In this document: one piece after another, positions 43,723 to 54,198 of the stretch
Layout: every line of letters starts with the position of its first letter
Position numbering within the stretch: the first letter of the stretch is position 1
DNA from: Cardamine occulta
Taxonomy: Eukaryota; Streptophyta; Magnoliopsida; Brassicales; Brassicaceae
Reading direction: 5' to 3'
NCBI GenBank assembly: GCA_028015245.1
Contig: CM051364.1
Coordinates: 21,985,768-22,049,767 of the forward strand
DNA length: 64,000 nucleotides
Position numbers and translations under genes: made by a program
The notes under the pieces: model-generated
Seen by the model: only the letters and a program-made list of their open reading frames with translations
What the model was told of the DNA's origin: nothing
Database searches by the model: none

Positions 43723-46272
43723 ATGAAGACTAACAATAGCAAACCCTTGGGTTCGAGTAGTAAGGATTTTTTTTCATCATTGATTGCATTTGATGATAGT
43801 TTTATGGATAGTTGTTCCTCAAGTTTAGGTTTTTAGTATTTTACAGTCTCTGGCGATGAACTTGTCTCGCTTTTATTCAGATTCTATGGAAAATGCGAAT
43901 GAAGATGATTGGATAGAGGAGCTTTTCCAAAAGGTAATATAAATATCCTATCTCAAGGCTTTTTGATTGTAATGCTTATCTTCAACAAGGGATCACTTTG
44001 GTGTGCAGTTGTCTGTACAGATCAGTACCGTGAAAGAGATTTATTTAGCAGATGATAATGCAAATGGAGGTGATTGGCAAGAGGAGGATTTCCAAAATGT
44101 AATATAAATATCCTTTTCTTAAGTCTTGTTGATTTCGATGCTTATCTTCAACGAGGGATCACTTTGGTGTGCAATTGTCTGTACAGATCAGTTCCATGAA
44201 AGAGATTTATTTAGCAGATAATAATGCAAATGGAGGTGATTGGCAAGAGGAGCATTTCCAAAAGGTAATTCTCTCTTCATTTTTATTTTAGTGATTGATC
44301 TTACATAGATATCACCGTGATGAGTGTATGATCATAGTACTTGTCTTTGTAGCTCAAATCCATGAAAGAGACCTACTCACCAGATCTGAATGAAATCTAT
44401 CAGAGAGTGTCAGCTGAGTTGCAGCACGTAAGTTACAGTTTTCTTTTTTACTAGGAAAATAGTTTGCATGTGTATGTCCTCTGGAACAGTAGTAAGTACC
44501 TTATGAAGAGTTTTATTGAATGAAGAGTTTTATTGAATGAAACGCAAGATCAATTCTTGAGACTACTAGAAAGATAACCTTCTAATATTTATGTTCCTTT
44601 TTCTCTCGAACAGGTTTCTCTTCCACAGCAACAACGAACACATCAGAATCAAATTGTGAAATTGAAACAATTTAAAACAAGTTTGGAACTAATGATAGAA
44701 TTCCTAAATGTTTCATGGAGCAATATTATCATGCCCAGGCGGAGGACTGTGGATCATAAAGAGATGCAGATTATGATTATACGATACATAAATGTGCTCA
44801 GGCCGAGGAAGACAGTACAGCTAGGGCAGCTTCTGCATTCTCTTAAGCAGCCTATGCAGCAACCGCAATCTCAGTCCGTTCAATCTGATGATAACCAAAC
44901 AAGTCCGCAGATGCACTCAATGAGCATGCAGGTTGCTGGGCCAAGGGCACAACAGAGCAGGAAACCGAGTGCTACTGAGCTGCCTATTGAACGCCTTATT
45001 AGAGCCGTAAGTAACATTACTAATTTTTAAGGTTATTGCTGTCATCCCTCTTTTGGAGAAGAAAACATTGTTCTGGTCATGATGTGTACTTTCTCTTGTT
45101 TTCAGGTGAAGTCCATCTCACCCCAAGCGCTTTCTTCTGCAGTAAGTGACATCGGATCGGTTGTAAGTATGGTTGATAGGATAGCTAGTTTATCCCCGGG
45201 AAACGGTTCAAGAGCTTCAGTTGGTGAGGACTTGGTCGCAATGATTAAGTGTCATCTTCAAGCAAGGAACTTCGTGACGCAGGAGGGAATGATGGCGACC
45301 AAGAAAAGGAAGCATCACACAACCGCAATTCCATTAAGCATGCTTCATTAGGAGGTTACGTTAGTGATAACTACAAGCAGTTTGCTTATTCAGAAACATC
45401 AGATCTGGATTCTACTGCGACTTCCGATGGCAAGAAGGCAAGAACTGAGGTATGGTTTTCAGTTGGACTTCCCTTAGGTATATCTGAAAATTGACACACA
45501 CATAACTAAGAATATTTGGAAGCACAAGGTTTCGATTTTCTTATTTTGAAGACTCAATCTTGGACTGTAGACCGAGCATGCCCTTTTGGAGGAAATCAAG
45601 GAAATAAACCAGCGGCTGATATATACAGTTGTTGAGATTAGTGATGAAGATGCTTCTGATCCTAGTGAAGGAGAAACATCAAGCAAAGGGTGTGAAGGAA
45701 CAACAGTTAGATTCGCGTTTATAGCTGTTTCTCTCAGCCCAGCATTGAAGGCTCATCTCTCATCGACACAAACAGTAAGCATGGTCATCTCCTTAACGTT
45801 TTGTCAAAAGATCATTTCATTTATCCTTTTCGTTAAATATATTTTGTGCTTCAATTACAGTCTCCTATTCAACCATTGCGTCTGCTGGATCCTTGTAGCT
45901 ACCCCAACAGCTCTCCATCTCTTATGGATAAACTCCCGGTCGAAAGCAGGTACAGGCAAGATCCTTCAGTCTTTAAGTAAATAGAAACATAGAAACATGT
46001 CTCTAGAAACGCTCTGCATCATCTTCTTACCTTAACTATTAACACGGTCTGGTTTCTTGAACAGCAAAAAGAACGAGGACCTCTCGTCCAAAGCTATGGC
46101 AAGGTTCAACATATTGCTAGGAAGTTTGTCACAGCCAATGTCGCTGAAAGACATAGCTAAGATATGGGACGCTTGTGCTCGGACTGTGATCTGTGAATAC
46201 ACACAACAATTTGGTGGTGGAACTTTCAGCTCAAAATACGGTACTTGGGAGAAATTTGTAGCCGCTTCCTGA
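43723..46272 (+). pseudogene. MED15-like copy with new N-terminus and full C-terminal region, one frameshift
   Basis: Ten exons follow MED15 structure: 43723-43828, 43881-43933, 44021-44098, 44187-44264, 44353-44427, 44614-45006, 45106-45449, 45571-45774, 45861-45949 and 46065-46272. The start MKTNNSKPLGSSSKDFF is not from MED15a. Helical-module exons follow, two of them fused and tandemly duplicated (ISTVKEIYLADDNANGGDWQ). Exon 6 jumps by an internal deletion from the module (GPRAQQSRKPSATELP) straight to LIRA, removing about 900 bp of Gln-rich sequence. The MED15 C-terminus follows, but one base is lost near 45342 (AGCATGCTTCA against AGCATGGCTTCA in MED15a), closing the frame at 45351 after 342 aa. 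All later exons are intact; without that loss the protein would be 542 aa. KIX is absent. Confidence 0.7.
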
Positions 46273-47434
46273 ATCTGATGGATCTCTCTAGTCCCTCATG
46301 GTAGCTATGTGATCTTTACTGTTTCATGTCAAACCTATCGGAAAAAAAAAACATCGAAAAAAGCAAAAAAAGCTTTTCTTCTTTTCCACATTTTGTATAG
46401 TATTAAGTTTTTGTGTGTGTAGTAGTATAGCTTGCTGTGTTGTGCATAAGGTGTAAAATAGAAAACAAAAAAAAAGAGTATTTGGCTCTAACTGGAAATC
46501 AGTGAACTCAAAAAATTTCATTTTGTGGGTTTCAAAACAAATCAAAACGCACCGGTTCACCAACATTCAATAGATTAGTATTGTTCGACGCAAAGCCCGA
46601 GAGAAACAGATCCATTGATGACAACTTTGCCAATCATTAGTAAGAACGTGACAGATAGGTCAATACTGCTTGTTTAACTCTCTTGGTTTAATAAGTTTGA
46701 AAATTCTCAGCTTTGATCAAGAGTCTTTTTCAAATATTACCTAACATTTTGAAAATATCTTTCTCAACTTCACCACGCTTATCAAATCGAAAACGGAACT
46801 CAGTACAATTGTGTACTAGCATACAAATTAATGACAGTAATTAATATATATTTTGATTACAACTTGAAATTGGGAGATGTCATATGTTGATATGTCTCTA
46901 AAAGTCTCTTTCTTTCTTCGTTGTATATTAATTTTTCGATTGTCGAAATCTATGCATGTGCATGTGAAATGTATGTGTACACGTGTATATGGTCAAACCA
47001 AGCAGAATCTTGTTATGATTTTGACCCGCAAATTTAAGTATATTGAAAACTTTCGATTTTTCTTTTTCAACAGCATTAAATTTACTGGGATCTGATCATA
47101 TTGAAAGTTCAGAATTTGTTTTTTTTTGTCACTCTGAAAGTTCAGAAATTAATTCATAATTTCTCTTTTACTTTGGCTAAGAGAATTAGTTTACTTTTAT
47201 GGTAGAAAGTACTACAATTGTGTATACCTCTCATATATATATATATATATAAAAAAAAAAAAAAAAAGTCTTTTCCTTCACATTAAATCATCAAATTTGA
47301 TATAAATAAAACTTGCGGACATTTAACTTTCTGTATATATACAGTAAAAGTACTATTCAAGAAAGGAAAGAACTTTATAAAACCCAAGAGAGAGCGAGAG
47401 AGAAAAGCTTTGCAACGGTTTCGAAAATCGGAAA
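46273..47434. other. Spacer and promoter of the transporter gene
   Basis: A PPR-like fragment (LFDAKPERNRSID) lies near 46583-46625. TA runs occur near 47232-47250, followed by an A-run to 47268. The leader of the transporter starts after about 47340. No other gene is seen. Confidence 0.5.
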
Positions 47435-49326
47435 ATGCCGAAGCAAGTAATCAAATCGGGAAGCCGACCACCGTGGGTAGGTTTATCGGCGGCAGTATGG
47501 CTCGAAATCGCCGCCGGAAACGCTTACAACTTCCCGTTGTACTCCCATGCTCTGAAATCGGTGTTGGGTTACAATCAACAACAGCTCACAATGCTTGGAG
47601 TTGCCAATGATGTCGGAGAGAGCGTCGCTTTGCTTCCCGGTTACGCCTGTAGCAAGCTCCCGCCATGGATGGTCCTCTTTATTGGTGCTTGTGCTTGTTT
47701 CTTGGGGTATGGACTCATTTGGCTTTCCGTTACTCAGACTCTTCCTGGTCTTCCCTTTTGGTTGGTAAGTCAAAGTTTTCACCTTTTCCTTTTAAAATCT
47801 TGGATCTCTGATTTGAACCTTAATTTGATGCGTCTGTGAATCGCTTGATTTTGTGTTACCTTGTTATTCGATTGAAACTGTGTTTCTTTTGATGCTTTCA
47901 AGTACTTAGGAACACCATTAAATGCAAAAAAACATCATCTTTTTTGGTTCACTGGAAATTGCAGTTGTGGATCGCTCTAATTGTGGCTACTAATAGCAAT
48001 GCGTGGTTTGGGACAGCAGTTTTAGTGACGAACATGAAGAATTTCCCACTCAGTAGGGGCACTGTTGCAGGAATTCTCAAGGGTTATGCTGCAATTGGTG
48101 GCGCCATTTACACTGTGATATACAATGTGTTTCTTGATCAATCTTCTGCGAAATTACTGTTGTTCCTTGCTCTCGGAATTCCAGTTATCTGTTTCGCTCT
48201 GATGTTCTTCATTAGACCATGTGCTCCTGCTTCTGGAGAGGATTCATCTGAGCATGTCCATTTCGTTTTCACTCAAGCCATGGCCTGTTTAGCTGCTGTC
48301 ATTGTTCTGTTCATCACTGTGGCTGGCCATGTGACCTCAGTAAGCCGTAGCGTTACATATACACTGGTTGGTTTAGTGGTTGTTTTTCTGGTATCTCCTC
48401 TATCAATTCCTGTCAAGATGACATTTTTCCGGAAAAAGTCAATGAAGAAACCGAACCCTCTTGCTGAATCTATGGAAGGTTTATTACATCAGGAGGAAGG
48501 AGAAACTGATATAACCAACCCATTGCTGAAACCCTCTTCATCTCTTGGGAGTTTCATTGAGATGGAGGATGATGATGCTTCAGATGTACAGACTCTTTTA
48601 GCTGAGGGAGGAGGAGCAGTTGAGCAGAAGAAAAGGCTGAGGAGAGGAGAAGATTTTAGACTGAGACAAGCTTTCGTCAAAGCCGATTTCTGGCTTCTGT
48701 GGTTTCTTTACTTCCTCGGTGTTGGCTCTGGTATCACGGTTTTGAACAACTTGGCTCAGGTTGGGATTGCAGTTGGCATTGATAACACAACAGTCCTCTT
48801 ATGTCTCTTTAGTTTCTTTAACTTTGTTGGCCGGCTTAGCTCAGGAGCTATCTCAGAACACTTTGTCAAGTCAAGAGCAATGCCGAGAACCGTGTGGATG
48901 ACATTGGCACAGTTTTTCATGGTAGTTGCTTTCATTCTCTACGCTGTCTCTTCAACCACCACTCTCTATTTAGCAACCGCGCTTCTAGGCATATGCTACG
49001 GATTTCAGTACTCTCTGATGGTTCCTACAGCATCTGAGCTCTTTGGACTCGAACATTTCGGCATCATCTACGGTTTCATGATGCTAGGAAACCCAATTGG
49101 TGCAGTTCTCTTCTCTGGTTTACTAGCAGGTCGTTTATATGATGCTGAGGCTATAAGACAAGGAAGCTCGACTTGTTACGGAGCAGAGTGTTTCAGGCTG
49201 ACTTTCGTGATCCTGGCTTGTATCTGTGGAGTTGCAACGATGCTCAGCGTGATTCTGACTGTTAGGATAAGACCGGTTTATCGGTCTCTATACGGCTCAA
49301 GATCTCTCCGGCTACCTCAAGAGTAA
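47435..49326 (+). CDS. Nodulin-like / major facilitator superfamily membrane transporter
   Basis: Two exons, 47435-47764 and 47965-49326, give 563 aa. The start PPWVGLSAAVWLEIAAGNAY and the following SHALKSVLGYNQQQLTMLGVAND are the conserved opening of the plant nodulin-like MFS family (NFD4-type domain). About twelve hydrophobic segments are visible. A hydrophilic, acidic central loop (about residues 265-345, with EMEDDDASDVQTLLAEGGG) separates the halves. The second half has the family words LYFLGVGSGITVLNNLAQ, GRLSSGAISEHFVKSR and GLEHFGIIYGFMMLGNPIGA. Substrate is unknown; relatives have been linked to iron or organic-solute transport. The match by position is the paralogous A. thaliana block (At1g80530), so this copy may have been lost in A. 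thaliana. Confidence 0.9.
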
Positions 49327-49653
49327 GATCACTTAGGCAGGCTTAGTGTCGTGGTTATGTGTGTAAACAGAGGTTTTTTGAGAAAAACGATAAAAAGTGT
49401 TAAACTTTTGATATGTGTAAACTGTAAAGCGGTAAGTGAAAAAAAAAGCAGTAAAGCAGTTTTGACTGGAACAGAGACTTAGGCAAAAAGCAAAGATCCA
49501 AGACAGACTCATTACACTGACCCACACACACCTGACACTGACATCTCCACTCAACTCTTAACTGTTTAATTGTTAATTAACAAAAAAGTAATTAGCCTAA
49601 CAACACACTCCAAGCACAAAAAAATGAAAAACCTAAAAGCTCATCTCTCACCA
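49327..49653. other. Convergent 3' spacer
   Basis: Short region between two convergent genes; nothing else is seen. Confidence 0.6.
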
Positions 49654-50283
49654 TCAATTAGGTTTGAGATTCTGAAACATTGAATCCCATTTGATTTGTT
49701 CCAAATAAGAATCTTGGCAATTCTGAGCTATAAGAAGTTTCTCATCCTTGAAACTGTAATCGCAAACCATCATAGGACTTGAGAAGCTATGGAATCTACA
49801 AGGAGTCCCGTTGGTCAAGAGCAACCTCTCTTGCTTCTCGAATCCGCCATTTCCATTGCTTGGCATCACAGATCTCTTGTTCCTCTTCATAAAACCACCT
49901 CCTTTCCACTTCCCAATGCTGCTGCTAGTCCTCTTCGGCGCCAACACCAGAGCTCGAGACGAAGAAGACGACGACTCTTCGCGGCGGATCCAGGCGCGTA
50001 CGTGATCGGAGAAACATTTCCCGGTTTTCTTAATGGCAATGACGACTCTGGAGATGGATCGAGAGGCGAAAGGAGGAGATATCTTGTGATCTCGACGAGC
50101 GAGTTTGAGAATCTCGAGACGGTGTTTGGCAATGGAGATTCCCATGCTCTGGAGAAATTCGTGATTGAAGTAAGAAATGTCTTCGTGTTCGAGCTCATTC
50201 TGGGAGAATGAAAGGCCGTATTCGTGGATTAGACTAGGTTCAAGGTTTGTTCTCGACAGCCATGAAAACCACCAATCTTCCAT
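49654..50283 (-). CDS. SAM-domain protein
   Basis: Single exon, 209 aa, ATG at 50283. Residues 4-63 form a sterile alpha motif: WWFSWLSRTNLEPSLIHEYG, then NELEHEDISYFNHEFLQSMG and ISIAKHRLEILKLAR. SAM domains mediate protein-protein or RNA binding, often by oligomerising. The rest is basic and serine-rich (REESSSSSSRALVLAPKR, GFMKRNKRSVMPSN) without known domain, and ends QIKWDSMFQNLKPN. A. thaliana At1g15760, next to TOPLESS, is annotated as a SAM-domain protein, which agrees. The precise role is unknown. Several shorter frames on the plus strand are shadows. Confidence 0.88.
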   Translation of the reverse strand: MEDWWFSWLSRTNLEPSLIHEYGLSFSQNELEHEDISYFNHEFLQSMGISIAKHRLEILKLARRDHKISPPFASRSISRVVIAIKKTGKCFSDHVRAWIRREESSSSSSRALVLAPKRTSSSIGKWKGGGFMKRNKRSVMPSNGNGGFEKQERLLLTNGTPCRFHSFSSPMMVCDYSFKDEKLLIAQNCQDSYLEQIKWDSMFQNLKPN

Positions 50284-51318
50284 TCAAAGATTTTTTATTC
50301 TCTCAACAAAAGCTTTATGTTTCTGTGCGCGTGGAAGACATTTATAAAGGAAACTGAGTGGGGGCTTTTTTGACATTTTTTTTAAGTAGCGGGCTTCGTC
50401 GTTAAGGTAGTTGAGGCGTAAAGAAGGACTATATTTGATTAAAGTGAAAGTAAATAGAGTCAAAAGTGAAACACAAATTAACTATTTAAATACTCGTGGG
50501 AAATTTTTCGAGGAGGGAATGGGGATTACATTTTGTGGGTCATTTTCGAAATAAAATAAAAAAGATGGGAGTGGTTTGTAGAATATCGAGAAATTGTGTG
50601 AGAATGTGGACAATGGAGAGGGACCATCAATCACGGTGTGGGAAAAGGAGCAAACACCTAGTGGGAGCTTACCTTTTGTTTATGGGTCAATCTTGTATTT
50701 TTTTCTACTATTCGTCGTTTATAACTAAAAGTTAACATCTACTCTTTACTTTTAATATAATAATTTTAAAATCTCTTAGAAAATCAAGTGAGGGACTATA
50801 ATACATTTCCTTAAGAGAATTAGTTGCCACCTGACTTCTGGAAATTTAGGCGATTCCTGATTTTGTCATTTACAAAACGACTGATAGATATGATATAGTC
50901 CAACTATGCCATTCCTTATTGATAACACTACGCACATTCTCTACATAACAAAAGATGTATCTTTTATGATCAGAGATGAAAATGGATATTCCAATTTACT
51001 TTCTTAAATTTACCGTCAAGAAAAAAAAAAGTATTTTTCTCACATTATGTTTGAATATATAGCTTTTTATTGCAAATTTCCCTAATTATGTGTAAAAGAA
51101 TAAAAGCTATCTAACTAATGTTCAAACCTAATTATGTGAGCAAAAAATTATGCCCACTGTTAAAAAAAAAAATTATGTCCTTTTCATCTTTGACTATAAA
51201 AGATACTCTTTTACATATGTTTGAATTATATGTAAAAAAATTTGATTAGCATGAGTAGAGATAAAATTGTAAACAATAAATAAATAAAGATAATATAATG
51301 AAATGGCTATTAGGATAA

Positions 51319-51666
51319 TGTCCTATATCGAATGTGAGTAGGGATCTTAAGTGATATATAAAAGATATGGGTCAATCCATTCATTGTCAATTGGTTTCGA
51401 GTTGGAAACCCATAATCTAATATGATATCAGAGTTCGATCACACAATGCCCAAACCGATCCATAATCAGTCTAATCCAAGAATTTGGTCCGTCGATCCAT
51501 GCTCGAACATACTAAGATCAATGAATAGAAGTGTCATCATCTGGAGAGGTATCATGGATAATGTCATACATCGGATATGGGTAGAGATCTTAAGTGATAT
51601 ATAAAGAATATGAGTCAATCCATTCATTATCAAATTTGTTTTGAATTGGAAACTTATAATCTAATA
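51319..51666 (+). mobile_element. TRIM-like miniature LTR retrotransposon
   Basis: Two direct repeats of about 105 bp, 51319-51422 and 51562-51666, both start TGTC and share ATCTTAAGTGATATATAAA, GTCAATCCATTCATT and TATAATCTAATA. Immediately after the first is TGATATCAGAG, close to the TGGTATCAGAGC primer-binding site for initiator methionine tRNA. A purine-rich CTGGAGAGG lies just before the second repeat. The internal part is only about 140 bp with no coding capacity. This is the layout of terminal-repeat retrotransposons in miniature, which depend on other elements to move. No clear target-site duplication is seen, so it is probably old. Confidence 0.75.
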
Positions 51667-51674
51667 ATGACTAT

Positions 51675-51712
51675 CACACACACACAAAATATATATATAT
51701 ACATATATTCGC
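51675..51712. repeat. (CA)n-(TA)n compound microsatellite
   Basis: CACACACACACA followed by AAATATATATATATAC directly beside the TRIM-like element. Confidence 0.85.
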
Positions 51713-52855
51713 ATTTGTTCTCACCATTATGCTTGTCATATCGTACAACATCTGATAACATTTTTTTTGTGTTGGCCGCTTATTAGTTACTCCATTTTGC
51801 CCTCCATTTTTCTTACTATGTACATACATTACTTTTATCTGTTTGTGAATGTATATATTTTGGTTTGTAATTAAGTCTGTTTAAGCTAATTTTGCGTGTA
51901 ATTACTACAACATATGATGTCAATATCAATTAAACCGAACTACGTTAGTAATAATCAACAATCAAACAATATTTTTTAAGTTTTTCAGTTTAATTTGAAT
52001 ATTTAAAATAAAAATATTATAGGACAAACACGTAGTAACCAAATATTGGGAAAACAAAAGGCTGGTGCCTCGTAGGCTCGTATTGCACTCGATATATCGA
52101 CAAATAAGCGGGATATGAGAAAATGAAGAATATGAATGGCAAAGCAATTGAACTTTTGTGTGAACGTGTAAGAGAAGGGGACACAGACATTAGTGGAAAG
52201 TGACCAATCCTAACATCTCATCTCCATATCTATTTATTACTATAAATTATTAATAATGCCTTTCATATTTTATTTTGACAACTAATAGTGGCTTAAATAA
52301 AAGACCACTTTATTGACGATAAAATAACAATTTCTGACAGTAACTATGTTTCTTGGCAATACTTGGACAATTTTGTTGGATAACAGCCATTTTGTTGCTA
52401 GATGAAAATTTTAAAAGTTGATTTCAATCTTTTCTCAGTTCTATATTATAAGAGTTTTTAGCCCTTTTTTTGGTTCTATTTTATAAAGATTTTTTCAAAT
52501 ATTTATGTAAATATTTGAAAACAACAAGAACATTAAATGATGAAGTTGACAAACTTTCAAAATGGTCATTTGCATTCTCGTTGTTGTTTTTTTTTTGTTT
52601 TTTCAAAACGTCTATAATGATGATTTTGATTAAAAAATAGTTTCTTAAATAAACACGTTTTTAGCTAAAATTTCTTATAAACTAGAAAGGAGATATTTCA
52701 TTAAATCTGTGTTTGGATTTATCATTAAATTGGGGATCATCGCACGTTTACTGGTATAGAGTAGAGGCAGAAATGTACGAGTGAGTAACATCATCGTGAA
52801 TGATTTCTTAATAACGTCTCGTTTTCATTGAATGGGAAACAATAAGAAATAAAAA

Positions 52856-52952
52856 TTAGGGCTGAGCTTCATCAAAGCGTCACTTATCTCGTGAGAGTGA
52901 GACTTTTGGACGGATACGCCGTATGGGACCCACGTGCTTTGCTTTTGGCCGG
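52856..52952 (+). repeat. 97-bp perfect inverted repeat, left arm
   Basis: Identical over all 97 bases to the reverse complement of 53944-54040. It contains a G-box core (CCCACGTGC). The two arms are 991 bp apart. Confidence 0.95.
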
Positions 52953-53092
52953 AGTCTTTTTATTATAAAGAATAGATGCAACCACCACCCCTCAATTCTC
53001 CCTTTTTTTTTCTTTACTATTCATTTGCAACAAATTAGTAACCATTTTTATTTTTTTCCCCTTGTAATTCGATAATATATTTGTTAATTTTG

Positions 53093-53130
<38 letters not shown>

Positions 53131-53943
53131 ATTTCTATAACTAGAGTAAAACATAGGTTGAAACCCATATTAATCTTCAAAACTTTTAGAAAGCTTAAAA
53201 TAACATAACAGAATTACCAAATAAAATTTGTACTTGTAAATTTTGAATTTAATCATGCTATCTACTTGGTTATTCTATTTTAAACTATCTATCAAACATT
53301 GTTGTAAGCAAAACAAAAAATACAAAAATGTATACATGCCATCATGTCAGGTTTGTAAAAATAAACAGCTTATTTACAAAATGCCATTACGTCATTTTTG
53401 TAAATATTAAATACAATAGGATCATTTACTATATTTATCATTATAACAATATATATATACACACACATATATTACTAGTAACATAAATTATAAATTATTT
53501 ATATACAGACACTTTACGTGTGGTGATGGTGAGACGACAGTGTTTGTGTTTGGACGGGATAGATGTCAAATACTCAAACGTGCGACTCTAAATGCACAAG
53601 CCTCATTAATTGCCCATCCTGCATCGAAATAATTTTATTTATATTTTCAACACATTTAGTTTATTTTAAAAGAATGAATCTTTATGTTATTTGGGTACTT
53701 CTAAGCTCTTTTGTACTTCTCGCCACTATTTAAACCAAAATAATCCAGCTCATTCCAATCTACCTGCTCCTAGTAGCAATATGAAAAAAAAAAATTTGAA
53801 ATTTATCAACATTCCGATCAAGATATAAGGATTTTAAATTTACCAAAAAATAGTTCTCGACATCTTAAATCATAATTGTCAATGCAAATAGTTTGTTTTG
53901 TTTGTATATTTTTTACACACAACCAATCATTTACTAAATTTAC
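52953..53943. other. AT-rich spacer between the inverted-repeat arms
   Basis: Carries a long TA run (about 53098-53128) and no supported gene. Confidence 0.6.
53098..53128. repeat. (TA)n microsatellite
   Basis: About fifteen uninterrupted TA units. Confidence 0.9.
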
Positions 53944-54040
53944 CCGGCCAAAAGCAAAGCACGTGGGTCCCATACGGCGTATCCGTCCAAAAGTCTCACT
54001 CTCACGAGATAAGTGACGCTTTGATGAAGCTCAGCCCTAA
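53944..54040 (-). repeat. 97-bp perfect inverted repeat, right arm
   Basis: Reverse complement of 52856-52952 with no mismatch. Its outer edge is followed by 150 bp that include a 22-base piece of the nearby copia pol gene in opposite orientation. Confidence 0.95.
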
Positions 54041-54198
54041 GTTAAAACAATACATTTATCAATACATTTGCGAAGCCGAGTTCATGGCACAAAAAAATGC
54101 TCAACAATACTATAATATTGAAAATATTAATATTTTTTGACAAAAATAAAAGAATATACAATTACACCCCCTGTATTTATTTTATTTTTTATATTTTT

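Larger units (their letters stand above)
50284..52855. other. Long AT-rich intergenic region
   Basis: No supported gene. It contains a TRIM-like element (51319-51666), a CA/TA microsatellite just after it and much single-strand-biased AT sequence. Confidence 0.6.

Noticed and set aside
46877..47095. 72-codon frame upstream of the transporter
   Set aside because: AT-rich promoter region without domain or homology that I recognise.
53898..54140. 80-codon frame containing CEAEFMA
   Set aside because: The apparent RNase H words come from a 22-base inverted patch of the neighbouring pol gene, not from a gene here.
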